Shown here in pieces: positions 1 to 7,671 of a stretch of DNA of 22,884 bases. Position 1 is the stretch's first letter. Each line of letters starts with the position of its first letter. The notes under the pieces were generated by a model. It ran no database searches, was not told the origin of the DNA, and saw only the letters and a program-made list of their open reading frames with translations. Origin of the DNA: JBKPNX01 sp046732855 (GTDB lineage Bacteria > Pseudomonadota > Alphaproteobacteria > Geminicoccales > Geminicoccaceae); assembly GCA_046732855.1 (NCBI GenBank), contig JBKPNX010000279.1, positions 1 through 22,884 of the forward strand, given 5' to 3'. The position numbers and the translations under genes were made by a program.

Positions 1-850
1 CAATGGCGGGTTCCGTCGCTGCGCTGGGCGCTGCCGGCGCGGTCGGCGGGCTCTGCTCCGGACCGGGCGGCGCCGCGCCGGGATCCTCGGCCTCGGGCGG
101 CGCTGCGGCGAGATCTGGGTTCTCGCGCGGCGCCGCGGGGAGATCTGGGTTCTCGCGCGGCGCTGCGGCCGTGTCTTCGTCGTCTGGCGGCGCTGCCGGA
201 GTTGCGGCAGGCCGATCGGTGCCCGCGGCCGGCTTGACGTCGCGCTGGCCCTGTGCACCCGCGCCCTCGGACACGGCCGTGACCTCGGCGAGCAGGCGGT
301 CGAGCGCCGCCTCGGCCTCCTGCAACGACCGGTCCGGGCCAGCTTGCGCCGCTGGCGCGTCGGCCGACCCTTGGCCCGGCGCGGCGGATGGCAGCGCGGC
401 AGCCCGGGCGTTGCTGTCCGCGCCGCCGCCGGCTTCCCGCGGCGGCTGGCCGGCAGTCACCGCCGGCGCACCGGCCGGGGGCGACAGAGGCTGCTCGGGC
501 AGCGGCAGCAGGCGCTCGGGCTGGTCCTGATCGGCATCGCTCCACCTAAGGTCACCCTGTTCCTCGGCGAGCGCGGTCTGCTCCGCCTGATCCGGCGGCA
601 GCTTGAACGAATCCGGCCCAGCCTTGATTAGCGGCGGCTCGCCGCCAGGCGGTCCGAGACTGGCGTCTTGGTATGCCATCCAGACGACCACGCCGAAAAC
701 CGCGAATCCGGCGCACACCGGCAACACCGACCACAGCCGGCGCCGCCGCCCCGAAGGCTCGGCCCGCGGGGGTTTGCTGTCGAAGCCTGGGCGGCGCACG
801 CGGCCGGCTTCGGTCGATGACATCGGGTCGGGCACGACGCCAGCTACCAT
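1..850 (-). CDS. Membrane-anchored Pro/Ala-rich protein, probable SPOR-domain protein (3' end outside window)
   Basis: An open frame of 283 codons runs from ATG at 850-848 to the window edge without a stop, so only the N-terminal part is visible. The N-terminus is cytoplasmic-looking and basic, with four arginines at about residues 35-38. One hydrophobic segment follows at about 39-60, then a long low-complexity region rich in Pro, Ala, Glu and Asp that contains a decapeptide repeat. This is the layout of an inner-membrane protein with a periplasmic linker. The gene starts 16 nt after argS on the same strand; in Alphaproteobacteria this slot is commonly a SPOR (peptidoglycan-binding) protein. 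The SPOR domain itself would lie beyond the window, so the family call rests on synteny and architecture. There is no good Shine-Dalgarno sequence; ATG at 823-821 (codon 10) is an equally possible start. Confidence 0.7.
   Translation of the reverse strand, partial: MVAGVVPDPMSSTEAGRVRRPGFDSKPPRAEPSGRRRRLWSVLPVCAGFAVFGVVVWMAYQDASLGPPGGEPPLIKAGPDSFKLPPDQAEQTALAEEQGDLRWSDADQDQPERLLPLPEQPLSPPAGAPAVTAGQPPREAGGGADSNARAAALPSAAPGQGSADAPAAQAGPDRSLQEAEAALDRLLAEVTAVSEGAGAQGQRDVKPAAGTDRPAATPAAPPDDEDTAAAPRENPDLPAAPRENPDLAAAPPEAEDPGAAPPGPEQSPPTAPAAPSAATEPAI
111..170 (-). repeat. Two tandem 30-bp units encoding a decapeptide repeat
   Basis: Two adjacent 30-bp units (111-140 and 141-170) are identical over their first 23 bases. 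On the minus strand each encodes AAPRENPDL plus one variable residue. Two degenerate ten-residue units beginning AAPPEAEDPG and AAPPGPEQSP follow toward the C-terminus (61-110), so the linker appears to have grown by decapeptide duplication. Confidence 0.85.
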
Positions 851-866
851 AGCACGACGATCACGA

Positions 867-2615
867 TCAGACCAATTCCTCCACCGGCGTGACGCCGATC
901 AGCTCGAGGCCGCTCGCGACGATCGTCTGGACCGCGCTGATCAGCGCCAGACGCGCCCGGGTGAGGTCGGGCTGATCCGGTCGCAGAAAGCGCAGATCGG
1001 GCTGCTCATTACCGCGATTCCAGAGACCATGGAAGCTCGCCGCCAGCTCGCCGAGGAAAAACGCGATCCGATGGGGCTCATGGTGCACCGTTGCCGCCTC
1101 GAGGGTGCGCGGATAGGCGGCCATCTGCTTGATCAACGCCAGCTCCTCCGGCTCGACCAGGGGATCGAGCGGCGCGTCCGCCAGATGCCGCGGGTCGACT
1201 TCGAAGCCTGCGGCCACGGCGTTGCGGCGGACCGAGCAGATCCGGGCGTGGGCATACTGCACGTACCACACCGGGTTGTCGCGCGACTGCTCGGTGACCT
1301 TGGCGAGATCGAAATCGAGCGGCGCATCATTTTTGCGCGTCAGCATGATGAACCGGACCACGTCTTTGCCGACCTCGTCGATCACGTCGCGCAGATTGAT
1401 GGTGCGCCCCGCGCGCTTGGACATCTTGAGCGGCTGGCCGCGATCCATGAGGTTGACCAGCTGGCACACCTTGACGTCGAGCGACACGCGGTCGCCGCCG
1501 AGCGCGCGCACGCCGGCCTGCATGCGTTTGACGTAGCCGCCGTGATCGGCGCCCCAGACGTCGATCAGCTCCTCGGCGCCGCGCCGGATCTTGTCGAGGT
1601 GGTAGGCCAGATCGGCGGCCATGTAGGTCCACGCCCCGCTCGCTCGCCGAAGCGGCCGGTCGACGTCGTCGCCGAATGCGGTCGAGCGGAACAGGAGCTG
1701 CGGTCGCGGCTCCCAGTCGGGGCTGAGCTGGCCTTTGGGCGGTGGCAGGACGCCCTCGTATACCAGCCCCTGCCGCTCGAGCTCCGCCAAGACCTCCTCG
1801 ATCCGCCCGTCAGCGGCGAGCGCGGCCTCCGAGGTGAACACGTCGTGGCGCACGCCGAGCGCCGCGAGGTCGGCGCGGATCAGGTCCAGCATGGCGGCCA
1901 CGCCCCGGCTGCGGAACACCGGTAGCCAGGCGGCCTCGGCCGCCGCCAGCCAGCGGTCGCCGTCGTCGCGGACGATCGCCTCGGCGACCGCGGTCAGCTC
2001 CTGGGCCGGATACCATCCTGCAGGGGGCTGCGTCGGAGCGCGGCCCAGCGCTTCGAGGTAGCGGTGGTGGACCGAGCGCGCGAGCACGTCGACCTGGGCG
2101 CCGTGGTCGTTGATGTAGTACTCGCGCGTGACCGTGAACCCCATCTTGGCGAGCAGGTTGGCGAGCGCGTCGCCGAAGACGGTGCCGCGCCCGTGCCCGA
2201 CGTGCAGCGGCCCGGTCGGATTGGCCGAGCAGTACTCGACATTGATCCGCCGGCCGCGGCCCAGATCGGCTGCGCCGTAATCGCGGCCGGCGGCAAGCGC
2301 GAGCTTGACCTGCGCACGCCAGAAATCGTCGCGCAGGCGCAGGTTGACGAAGCCGGGCCGCGCCACGGCCACCGCCGCAACGCCAGCAGACTCGCGCAGC
2401 CGCGCGGCGAGCAGCTCGGCCAGCTCCAGCGGCGCGCGCCGCGCCGGTTTCGCCAGGATCAGGGCGGCGTTGGTCGCGGCATCGCCGTGCGCCGGGTCGC
2501 GCGGCGGCTCGACGGTGATCCGCTCGAGGTCGAGCGTCTCGGGCAACTCGCCCGCGCGTTGGCAGGCGGCGATCGCCTGCAGAACGTCCGCGCGCACCTG
2601 CTCGAACGGATTCAC
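867..2615 (-). CDS. argS: Arginyl-tRNA synthetase
   Basis: A class I aminoacyl-tRNA synthetase that charges tRNA-Arg in the cytoplasm; 582 residues, a normal length. An Arg-tRNA-synthetase N-terminal (additional) domain occupies about residues 1-90. The HIGH signature appears as HVGH at 138-141 inside PTGPLHVGHGRG. The KMSKS loop appears as KMSKR at 397-401, a form common in ArgRS. The C-terminal DALR anticodon-binding helical domain starts near 455 (QYAHARICSVRR). The start is GTG at 2615-2613, which overlaps the dgt stop codon as GTGA. This 4-bp overlap indicates translational coupling and fixes the start. The dgt-argS-membrane protein order is conserved in Alphaproteobacteria. Confidence 0.97.
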   Translation of the reverse strand: MNPFEQVRADVLQAIAACQRAGELPETLDLERITVEPPRDPAHGDAATNAALILAKPARRAPLELAELLAARLRESAGVAAVAVARPGFVNLRLRDDFWRAQVKLALAAGRDYGAADLGRGRRINVEYCSANPTGPLHVGHGRGTVFGDALANLLAKMGFTVTREYYINDHGAQVDVLARSVHHRYLEALGRAPTQPPAGWYPAQELTAVAEAIVRDDGDRWLAAAEAAWLPVFRSRGVAAMLDLIRADLAALGVRHDVFTSEAALAADGRIEEVLAELERQGLVYEGVLPPPKGQLSPDWEPRPQLLFRSTAFGDDVDRPLRRASGAWTYMAADLAYHLDKIRRGAEELIDVWGADHGGYVKRMQAGVRALGGDRVSLDVKVCQLVNLMDRGQPLKMSKRAGRTINLRDVIDEVGKDVVRFIMLTRKNDAPLDFDLAKVTEQSRDNPVWYVQYAHARICSVRRNAVAAGFEVDPRHLADAPLDPLVEPEELALIKQMAAYPRTLEAATVHHEPHRIAFFLGELAASFHGLWNRGNEQPDLRFLRPDQPDLTRARLALISAVQTIVASGLELIGVTPVEELV

Positions 2616-3805
2616 CGGGCGCCGCCCATCAGCTTGAACAGCCGGTCATGCTCCTCGAGCGCGAACCGGTCGGTCATGCCGGCAATATAGTCGGCGATCG
2701 CTTCCGCGGTCGTCGCGTCGCCGGGCGCGCCCGCGCGCGCCTGCCAGTCGGGCGGCAGGCAGTCGGGCTGCTCGAGCAGGACCGCGAACAGCTCGAGCAC
2801 CACCTGACGCGCCGTGCGCTGCATGCGCCTGACCTTGTAATGGCAGTACATGCGCTCGTGCAGGAAGCTGCGCAGCTGCTGCAGCGGCAGGGCGACCGCC
2901 GGCGAAAAGCCGGCGACCGGCATCCCGTGCGCGCGCACCGCCAGCGCGTCCGGCGGGCGCAGCGCCGCGAGGCGGCGCGCGGTCTCCTCGACCAGGTCGA
3001 CCACCATGCGGCTGATCAGCCGGCGCAGGCTTTCGTTGATCAGCCGCGCCTGATCGAGGCCCGGGTAGCGCGTCGCCACGGCGGCGAACGCCGCGCCGAC
3101 CAGGGGAAGCCCGGCAAGATCGTCCACCGTGAACAGCGCCGCGCGCAGCCCGTCGTCGAGGTCGTGGTTGCAATAGGCGATGTCGTCGGCGAGCGCCGCG
3201 ATCTGCGCCTCGGGGCCGGCGTGCGTGTCCAGCTCGAGATCGTGCCCGGCGGAGTATTCGGCGACGAAGCGCGGCACCTTGCGGCGCAGCGGGCCATTGT
3301 GCTTGACCACGCCCTCGAGCGTCTCCCAGGTCAGATTGAGGCCGTCGAACTCAGCGTAGCGGCGCTCGAGACGGGTCACCACGCGCAGCGTCTGGGCGTT
3401 GTGATCGAACCCGCCGTAAGCGGCCAGAGCCGCATCCAGCGCATCCTCCCCGGCATGACCGAACGGGCTATGTCCGAGGTCGTGGGCGAGCGCGACGGCT
3501 TCCGCAAGGTCCTCGTCCAGCGCGAGCGCGCGCGCCGCGGTGCGGGCGATCTGCGCGACTTCGAGCGTGTGGGTGAGCCGAGTGCGAAAGTGGTCGCCCT
3601 CGTGGCTCACGAACACCTGTGTCTTGTGCTCGAGGCGGCGGAACGCGGTGCTGTGCACGATCCGGTCGCGGTCCCGCTGGAACGGGCTGCGCAACGGGTC
3701 GTCGGGTTCCGCGTGCGCGCGCCCCCGGCTGCGCTCCGCGTGGCATGCAAAGGGCGCGAGCGCCCGGCCGGGGCGGCCCTCGATGCCGAGGGGGCGGTTT
3801 GACAA
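2612..3805 (-). CDS. dgt: Deoxyguanosinetriphosphate triphosphohydrolase-like protein (HD superfamily)
   Basis: A dNTP triphosphohydrolase of the HD superfamily that removes tripolyphosphate from dNTPs and helps control nucleotide pools; 397 residues, usual for the type found in Alphaproteobacteria. The family N-terminal block is at about 40-60 (FQRDRDRIVHSTAFRRL). The metal ligands are visible: His79 in RTRLTHTLE, His108-Asp109 in AHDLGH and an Asp at 207/208 in ADDIAY, with a further His at 117. The only plausible initiation codon upstream of conserved sequence is TTG at 3805-3803; no ATG or GTG lies in frame between it and the family core. The gene is divergent from erpA (about 60 nt shared spacer) and overlaps argS by 4 bp, so the two are probably cotranscribed. 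Confidence 0.93.
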   Translation of the reverse strand: MSNRPLGIEGRPGRALAPFACHAERSRGRAHAEPDDPLRSPFQRDRDRIVHSTAFRRLEHKTQVFVSHEGDHFRTRLTHTLEVAQIARTAARALALDEDLAEAVALAHDLGHSPFGHAGEDALDAALAAYGGFDHNAQTLRVVTRLERRYAEFDGLNLTWETLEGVVKHNGPLRRKVPRFVAEYSAGHDLELDTHAGPEAQIAALADDIAYCNHDLDDGLRAALFTVDDLAGLPLVGAAFAAVATRYPGLDQARLINESLRRLISRMVVDLVEETARRLAALRPPDALAVRAHGMPVAGFSPAVALPLQQLRSFLHERMYCHYKVRRMQRTARQVVLELFAVLLEQPDCLPPDWQARAGAPGDATTAEAIADYIAGMTDRFALEEHDRLFKLMGGAR

Positions 3806-3853
3806 GGCGATGGCCGTGCTTACATTTGGCGGAGCGGACAGACGCCAGACAAT

Positions 3854-3858
3854 AGGTG
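3854..3858 (+). promoter_or_regulatory. Ribosome binding site that decides the erpA start
   Basis: AGGTG lies 6 nt before ATG at 3865. An upstream in-frame GTG (3856) sits inside this Shine-Dalgarno sequence, so the ATG is the better start. Confidence 0.6.
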
Positions 3859-3864
3859 TCGTGG

Positions 3865-4215
3865 ATGGCGGAAATCAAGGCCCGGCCTGACCCGTTCCTA
3901 GTGAGCGAGCGTGCGGTGCGCCGGATCGGCGAGATCCTCGCGCGCGAGGGCCAGCCCGGGCTCAAGCTGCGGATCAGCGTCTCGGGCGGCGGCTGCTCCG
4001 GCTTTCAGTACGGCTTCGCGCTCGACCAGAGCGACGAGGAAGGCGATATCGCGATCGAGCGCGACGGCGCCAAGGTGGTGATCGACGGCATGTCGCTGAT
4101 GTACATGCTCGGCTGCGAGGTCGACTACGTCGAGGACCTGACCGGCTCGTACTTCCGGGTGAGCAATCCGAACGCCACCGCGTCGTGCGGCTGCGGCAAC
4201 TCCTTCGCCGTCTGA
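3865..4215 (+). CDS. erpA: Iron-sulfur cluster insertion protein, A-type carrier (ErpA/IscA family)
   Basis: A small A-type Fe-S carrier (116 residues from ATG 3865) that accepts clusters from the assembly scaffold and passes them to apo-enzymes. The three family cysteines are present: Cys44 in GGGCSGFQYGF, and Cys108 and Cys110 in the C-terminal CGCGNSF. The extra Cys84 (MLGCEVDY) is not one of these. The gene is divergent from dgt and is followed after 41 nt by xth, a common alphaproteobacterial arrangement. The choice between ErpA and IscA rests on this context and on the short GxCGCGxSF tail. No isc/suf genes are in the window. Confidence 0.88.
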   Translation: MAEIKARPDPFLVSERAVRRIGEILAREGQPGLKLRISVSGGGCSGFQYGFALDQSDEEGDIAIERDGAKVVIDGMSLMYMLGCEVDYVEDLTGSYFRVSNPNATASCGCGNSFAV

Positions 4216-4256
4216 AGCGCCCCCGTCCTTAACCGCCTGAGGTCCCCTCGGCTCCC

Positions 4257-5033
4257 GTGAAGATCGCCGCCTGGAACGTCAATTCGATCCGGGCCCGCCT
4301 GCCCGTCGCGCTCGACTGGCTGGACCGGGCTCGTCCCGATGTCGTGCTGCTCCAGGAGACCAAGGTCACGCCCGAGCAGTTTCCCGCGGAGCCGTTCGAG
4401 GACCGCGGCTATAACGTCGCGGTGCGCGGCGAGGCGGGCGGGCGCAACGGCGTCGCGATCCTGGCCAGGCGGCCGCTCGAGGACGTGCGCGAGCGCCTGC
4501 CGGGCGACGGGGCCGACCACGAGGCGCGCTATATCGAGGCGGTGGTCGATCGGGTGCGCGTCGCCTCGGTGTACGTGCCGAACGGCACCGCCGTGGGCTC
4601 CGAGCGCTTCGCCTTCAAGCTCGCGTTCTTCGACCGCCTGCGCGCGCACGTCGCCGACCTGCTCGAGTTCGAGGAGCCGCTGGTAATCGGCGGCGACTAC
4701 AATGCCGCCCCGTTCCCGATCGACGTGTTCGACCCCCAGAGGCTCGATGGCACCATCTGCTATCACCCGGCCGAGCGCGCCAAGTTCCGCGCGCTGCTGA
4801 ACCTCGGCCTGTACGATGCGTTCCGCATCGTCGAGCCACGCACCAGGGCTTACAGCTGGTGGGATTACCAGGGCCGCTCGTGGCGCGCGAACCAGGGCCT
4901 GAGGATCGATCACCTGCTGCTGTCGCCCCAGGCCGTGGACCGGCTGGAGGCCTGTGCGATCGACCGGGAGCCGCGCGCCGCCAAGGCGCCCTCGGACCAC
5001 GCGCCGGTCTGGTGCAACCTCGCCGAGCCGTAG
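4257..5033 (+). CDS. xth: Exodeoxyribonuclease III (AP endonuclease family)
   Basis: A DNA-repair nuclease of the exonuclease-endonuclease-phosphatase fold that cleaves abasic sites and trims 3' ends; 258 residues, full length. Visible catalytic and metal residues: Asn7 (AWNVNSIRARL), Glu34 (LLQETKV), Tyr106 (SVYVPNG), Asp147 and Asn149 (GGDYNAAP), Asp218 (GLRIDHLLLS) and the C-terminal Asp247-His248 pair (SDHAPVW). The start is GTG at 4257, directly at the conserved KIAAWNVNS N-terminus. A GAGG motif upstream is 14 nt away and sits in a small hairpin (4235-4252), so initiation may be weak. Confidence 0.95.
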   Translation: MKIAAWNVNSIRARLPVALDWLDRARPDVVLLQETKVTPEQFPAEPFEDRGYNVAVRGEAGGRNGVAILARRPLEDVRERLPGDGADHEARYIEAVVDRVRVASVYVPNGTAVGSERFAFKLAFFDRLRAHVADLLEFEEPLVIGGDYNAAPFPIDVFDPQRLDGTICYHPAERAKFRALLNLGLYDAFRIVEPRTRAYSWWDYQGRSWRANQGLRIDHLLLSPQAVDRLEACAIDREPRAAKAPSDHAPVWCNLAEP

Positions 5034-5061
5034 GCTCTTCCTCGCCTTCGCGCTGCGCCTG

Positions 5062-5086
5062 CAAGGGCCCGCTCGCCATGCCCTTG
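5062..5086 (+). other. Inverted repeat between xth and asd
   Basis: CAAGGGC (5062-5068) and GCCCTTG (5080-5086) form a 7-bp stem with an 11-nt loop. No T-run follows, so it is not a standard intrinsic terminator. It is the only structure I see in the 109-nt spacer. Confidence 0.35.
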
Positions 5087-5126
5087 ACGCCACCGCCCGG
5101 ATCGCCAACGTTTCACCGATCCTTTT

Positions 5127-5134
5127 GAGGTGGG
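5127..5134 (+). promoter_or_regulatory. Ribosome binding site of asd
   Basis: GAGGTGGG lies 8 nt before ATG at 5143. It selects this start over the longer open frame that extends back into xth. Confidence 0.75.
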
Positions 5135-5142
5135 TTCAGGCC

Positions 5143-6159
5143 ATGAGCTACAGAGTTGCGGTGGTCGGCGCGACCGGCGCGGTCGGCCAGGAGATGCTGA
5201 ACATCCTCGCGGAGCGCAAGTTCCCGGTCGACGAGGTGGCGGCGCTCGCGTCCAGGGGCTCGGCCGGCAAGGAAGTGAGCTTCGGCGAGGAGCAGGTGCT
5301 GAAGGTGCGCTCGCTCGAGGATTTCGACTTCGACGGCTTCGACCTCGGCCTGTTCTCGCCCGGCGCCGCGGTGTCCAAGGTGCATGCGCCGCGCGCCGCG
5401 GCGGCCGGCTGCGTGGTGATCGACAACACCTCGCAGTTCCGCATGGACGAGGACGTGCCGCTGGTCGTGCCGGAGGTCAACCGCGACGCGCTCGCCGGCT
5501 TTCGCGAGCGCAACATCATCGCCAACCCCAACTGCTCGACCATCCAGATGGTCATGGCGCTGAAGCCGCTGCACGACCTCGCGCTGGTGCGCCGCGTGGT
5601 GGTCGCCACCTACCAATCGGTTTCCGGCGCCGGGCGCGATGCGATGGACGAGCTGTTCGACCAAACCAAGGGCATCTACGAGACGCGCACGCCCGAGCCG
5701 AAGCTCTTCCCCAAGCAGATCGCGTTCAACGTCATACCGCAGATCGACGTGTTCCTCGATGACGGCGCCGCCAAGGAAGAATGGAAGATGGCGGTCGAGA
5801 CCAAGAAAATCCTCGACCCGGCGATCGAGGTCGCGGCGACCTGCGTGCGCGTGCCGGTTTTCGTCGGCCACGCGCTCGCCGCCAACGTCGAGTTCGAGCA
5901 CGAGATCTCGCCGGACGCCGCGCGCGAGGCCCTCTATGAATTCGAGGGCGTGCTGCTGATCGACGATCCGGCGGCCGGCGAATACGTCACGCCGGTCGAG
6001 TGCGTTGGCGAATACGCCGTGTTCGTGTCGCGCGTGCGCAAGGACCCGACGGTGCCGCATGGCCTGTCGATGTGGATCGTCGCCGACAACCTGCGCAAGG
6101 GCGCCGCGCTCAATGCCGTCCAGATCGCCGAGGCGCTGGTCGAGGAGGGATATCTGTAA
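5143..6159 (+). CDS. asd: Aspartate-semialdehyde dehydrogenase
   Basis: NADP-dependent reduction of aspartyl phosphate to aspartate semialdehyde, the branch point to lysine/diaminopimelate, threonine and methionine. The protein has 338 residues, a normal length. The N-terminal dinucleotide motif is GATGAVG at 9-15. The catalytic cysteine is Cys131 in NPNCSTIQMV. SVSGAGRDAMDEL follows at 159-171, and the catalytic His is His243 in VPVFVGHA. The start is set by a strong Shine-Dalgarno sequence at 5127-5134. The 3' end overlaps the convergent SGNH gene by 50 bp. Confidence 0.97.
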   Translation: MSYRVAVVGATGAVGQEMLNILAERKFPVDEVAALASRGSAGKEVSFGEEQVLKVRSLEDFDFDGFDLGLFSPGAAVSKVHAPRAAAAGCVVIDNTSQFRMDEDVPLVVPEVNRDALAGFRERNIIANPNCSTIQMVMALKPLHDLALVRRVVVATYQSVSGAGRDAMDELFDQTKGIYETRTPEPKLFPKQIAFNVIPQIDVFLDDGAAKEEWKMAVETKKILDPAIEVAATCVRVPVFVGHALAANVEFEHEISPDAAREALYEFEGVLLIDDPAAGEYVTPVECVGEYAVFVSRVRKDPTVPHGLSMWIVADNLRKGAALNAVQIAEALVEEGYL

Positions 6160-7348
6160 GCAGAACTTGATGAGCGAGCGTTCGCCGATCCGGAAGCTGA
6201 GCCGGGGCTGCCGCTAGGTCACTGATTGCGAATGACCGCGCTCCCGGCAGGTTACGAGGCCCTGAGATACGAGCGAGCGCTCCCGACTGGAGCAGGCCAT
6301 TGTACACTCGCTCCGCCATAGCTCTACTGCCGCGGTCGGTGAAATGAATGCTGTCGACGAAGTCGGCCTCGTCAGCCGGAATTCCTGCGTCGTCATCGAT
6401 CAGAAACGCGCCCGAGTTTTCGGCCGCGGCGCGGATCACGGAATTGTACGCTTCGAATGCCGCTAGAAGCTGCTCGGGCGACATGTAGGGTATGTAGTAG
6501 AGACTGGTTATTGCGGCTTTCCTCAGCTCCCCCTCGGACTGGCCTGGTCGCATGTGTGTCGTGAATGTGACGACAACCACCGTAGCGGCAACTGTCCTGG
6601 CCTGTCTGATCAGCGCGTGCAGGTCATCGGCGAACGGCTTGGTCAATGAATCTAGCGACCCATGGAGTTTTGCCGCGGGATCGAAGGCATGCACCTGCCT
6701 TCGCCAGATCCGCCAGTTCTTTTCAACCAGATACCACAACATCGAATAGCTCGACGGAACAGACAGACCGAGATCGCCTCGATCCACTCGGATACCTTGT
6801 CTTTCGGCCTCGAACGCGCTGTTCTTTGCGAGATCGTTTGACCCATGATAAATGACGACGATATCGGGCTGGAGAGGAGCCACGTCCGCAGCCAATCTTG
6901 CTTGCGATGCCTTCAATGTATAGCCGGGCACCGCCGCATTGATATAGTCGAAGTAGTCCCGTCCGAATTTAGCATTAAGTAGCTGCGCGACGAGGGATGG
7001 CCAGACGACCGAATTGTTGCTGACCTCCGCACAGAACGTGGTCGAGTCGCCGAGGAATGCCAGCCGGACCCGGCCGCTGGGCTTCGGAGTCACAATCTCT
7101 TCGCCACGAAAGCCAAGAGAATTGGTCTGAATGCCACCCATGCGTGCCCCCGCTATGGGAACCCGCAACCCCGTCACGGGGTCGACCCGGTAGATGCTTT
7201 CTATCCTCGGCGAGCCGTAGCCGTATCGCATGTAGCTGCGTGCCCGGACCACACCCTCTGCAACGAGCGCCAGGCATACGCAGGCGATTATGACGAAGGC
7301 GACCAGGAACAGCGCCTTCCGGGACTGTAAGCGTCTCGCCACCATCAT
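6110..7348 (-). CDS. SGNH/GDSL-family hydrolase with N-terminal membrane anchor
   Basis: 412 residues from ATG 7348. A hydrophobic segment at about 12-30 is preceded by arginines and lysine, so the protein is probably anchored in the inner membrane with the enzyme domain outside. SGNH blocks are in order: Ser102 in FLGDSTTF (block I), Gly142 in AAVPGYT (block II), Asn171 in HGSND (block III), and Asp332 with His335 in DSIHF (block V). The family includes esterases and O-acyl-group hydrolases acting on glycans or lipids; the substrate cannot be told. A GTG at 7390 is in frame but lies inside a hairpin, so the double ATG just before the anchor is preferred. Base composition is lower than that of the neighbours (two sampled 60-nt lines have 36 and 32 G+C, against 47-48 in flanking genes), suggesting transfer. 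The last 45 or so residues look unstructured and run into asd. Confidence 0.82.
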   Translation of the reverse strand: MMVARRLQSRKALFLVAFVIIACVCLALVAEGVVRARSYMRYGYGSPRIESIYRVDPVTGLRVPIAGARMGGIQTNSLGFRGEEIVTPKPSGRVRLAFLGDSTTFCAEVSNNSVVWPSLVAQLLNAKFGRDYFDYINAAVPGYTLKASQARLAADVAPLQPDIVVIYHGSNDLAKNSAFEAERQGIRVDRGDLGLSVPSSYSMLWYLVEKNWRIWRRQVHAFDPAAKLHGSLDSLTKPFADDLHALIRQARTVAATVVVVTFTTHMRPGQSEGELRKAAITSLYYIPYMSPEQLLAAFEAYNSVIRAAAENSGAFLIDDDAGIPADEADFVDSIHFTDRGSRAMAERVYNGLLQSGALARISGPRNLPGARSFAISDLAAAPAQLPDRRTLAHQVLLTDIPPRPAPRRSGRH

Positions 7349-7380
7349 TGTTACTGGGGAGGCCACAAAGTTACCGCGAT

Positions 7381-7401
7381 CTCCGCCCACGGAGGGCGGA
7401 G
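7381..7401. repeat. Perfect inverted repeat
   Basis: CTCCGCCC (7381-7388) and GGGCGGAG (7394-7401) pair over 8 bp around a 5-nt loop. No T-run is seen on either strand. It lies just upstream of the SGNH start and could be an operator or an mRNA 5' structure. Confidence 0.5.
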
Positions 7402-7656
7402 CGGCTCCGGGTGGGCAAGAGAAAAGAGACTAAGCCGGTTCGACCGCATTCGCGCGCCCAAGCTCGATCGACGACAGCGGTCGCAGCGGCGGTTCAGACG
7501 ATGCGACTTCCGCAATCTATGGCCCATGCTCATTTTCCTTCGAGGACGTGCCCATCCTCGTGGGCGGGGTGTCGATCCCAGGCCGCACGCTGGTCGCAAA
7601 CCGCCCGGGTTGCGGCAGGGCCGGATGCTGTGCCATGTGGTCGTCAAGACCGCATC

Positions 7657-7664
7657 GAGGGAGG
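7657..7664 (+). promoter_or_regulatory. Ribosome binding site of the ThDP enzyme
   Basis: GAGGGAGG lies 7 nt before ATG 7672. It decides this start over an open frame that extends upstream to 7348. Confidence 0.8.
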
Positions 7665-7671
7665 CGCGCCG

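Larger units (their letters stand above)
7349..7671. other. Divergent intergenic region (323 nt) without a recognisable gene
   Basis: Separates the SGNH gene from the divergent thiamine-diphosphate enzyme gene and must hold both promoters, but I see no convincing -35/-10 pair. It contains the hairpin at 7381-7401 and the ribosome binding site at 7657-7664. The open frames here carry no protein-like composition or motif I recognise. Confidence 0.5.

Noticed and set aside
111..170. Tandem repeats as a CRISPR or mobile-element repeat
   Set aside because: Only two in-frame units without spacers, inside a low-complexity coding region.
603..1925. 440-codon open frame on the plus strand
   Set aside because: Antisense to argS, whose motifs are complete; long antisense frames are expected at this G+C content.
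2648..3802. 384-codon open frame on the plus strand
   Set aside because: Exactly antisense to dgt; composition is Arg/Ala/Gln-rich shadow sequence with no motif.
3826..3853. TTGGCG-16 nt-GACAAT as an erpA promoter
   Set aside because: It would start transcription at or inside the ribosome binding site, leaving no leader.
7548..7671. Short protein-like reading (VPILVGGVSIPG) in the divergent spacer as a gene remnant
   Set aside because: Only a dozen plausible residues, no family recognised and no stop or domain boundary in the right place.
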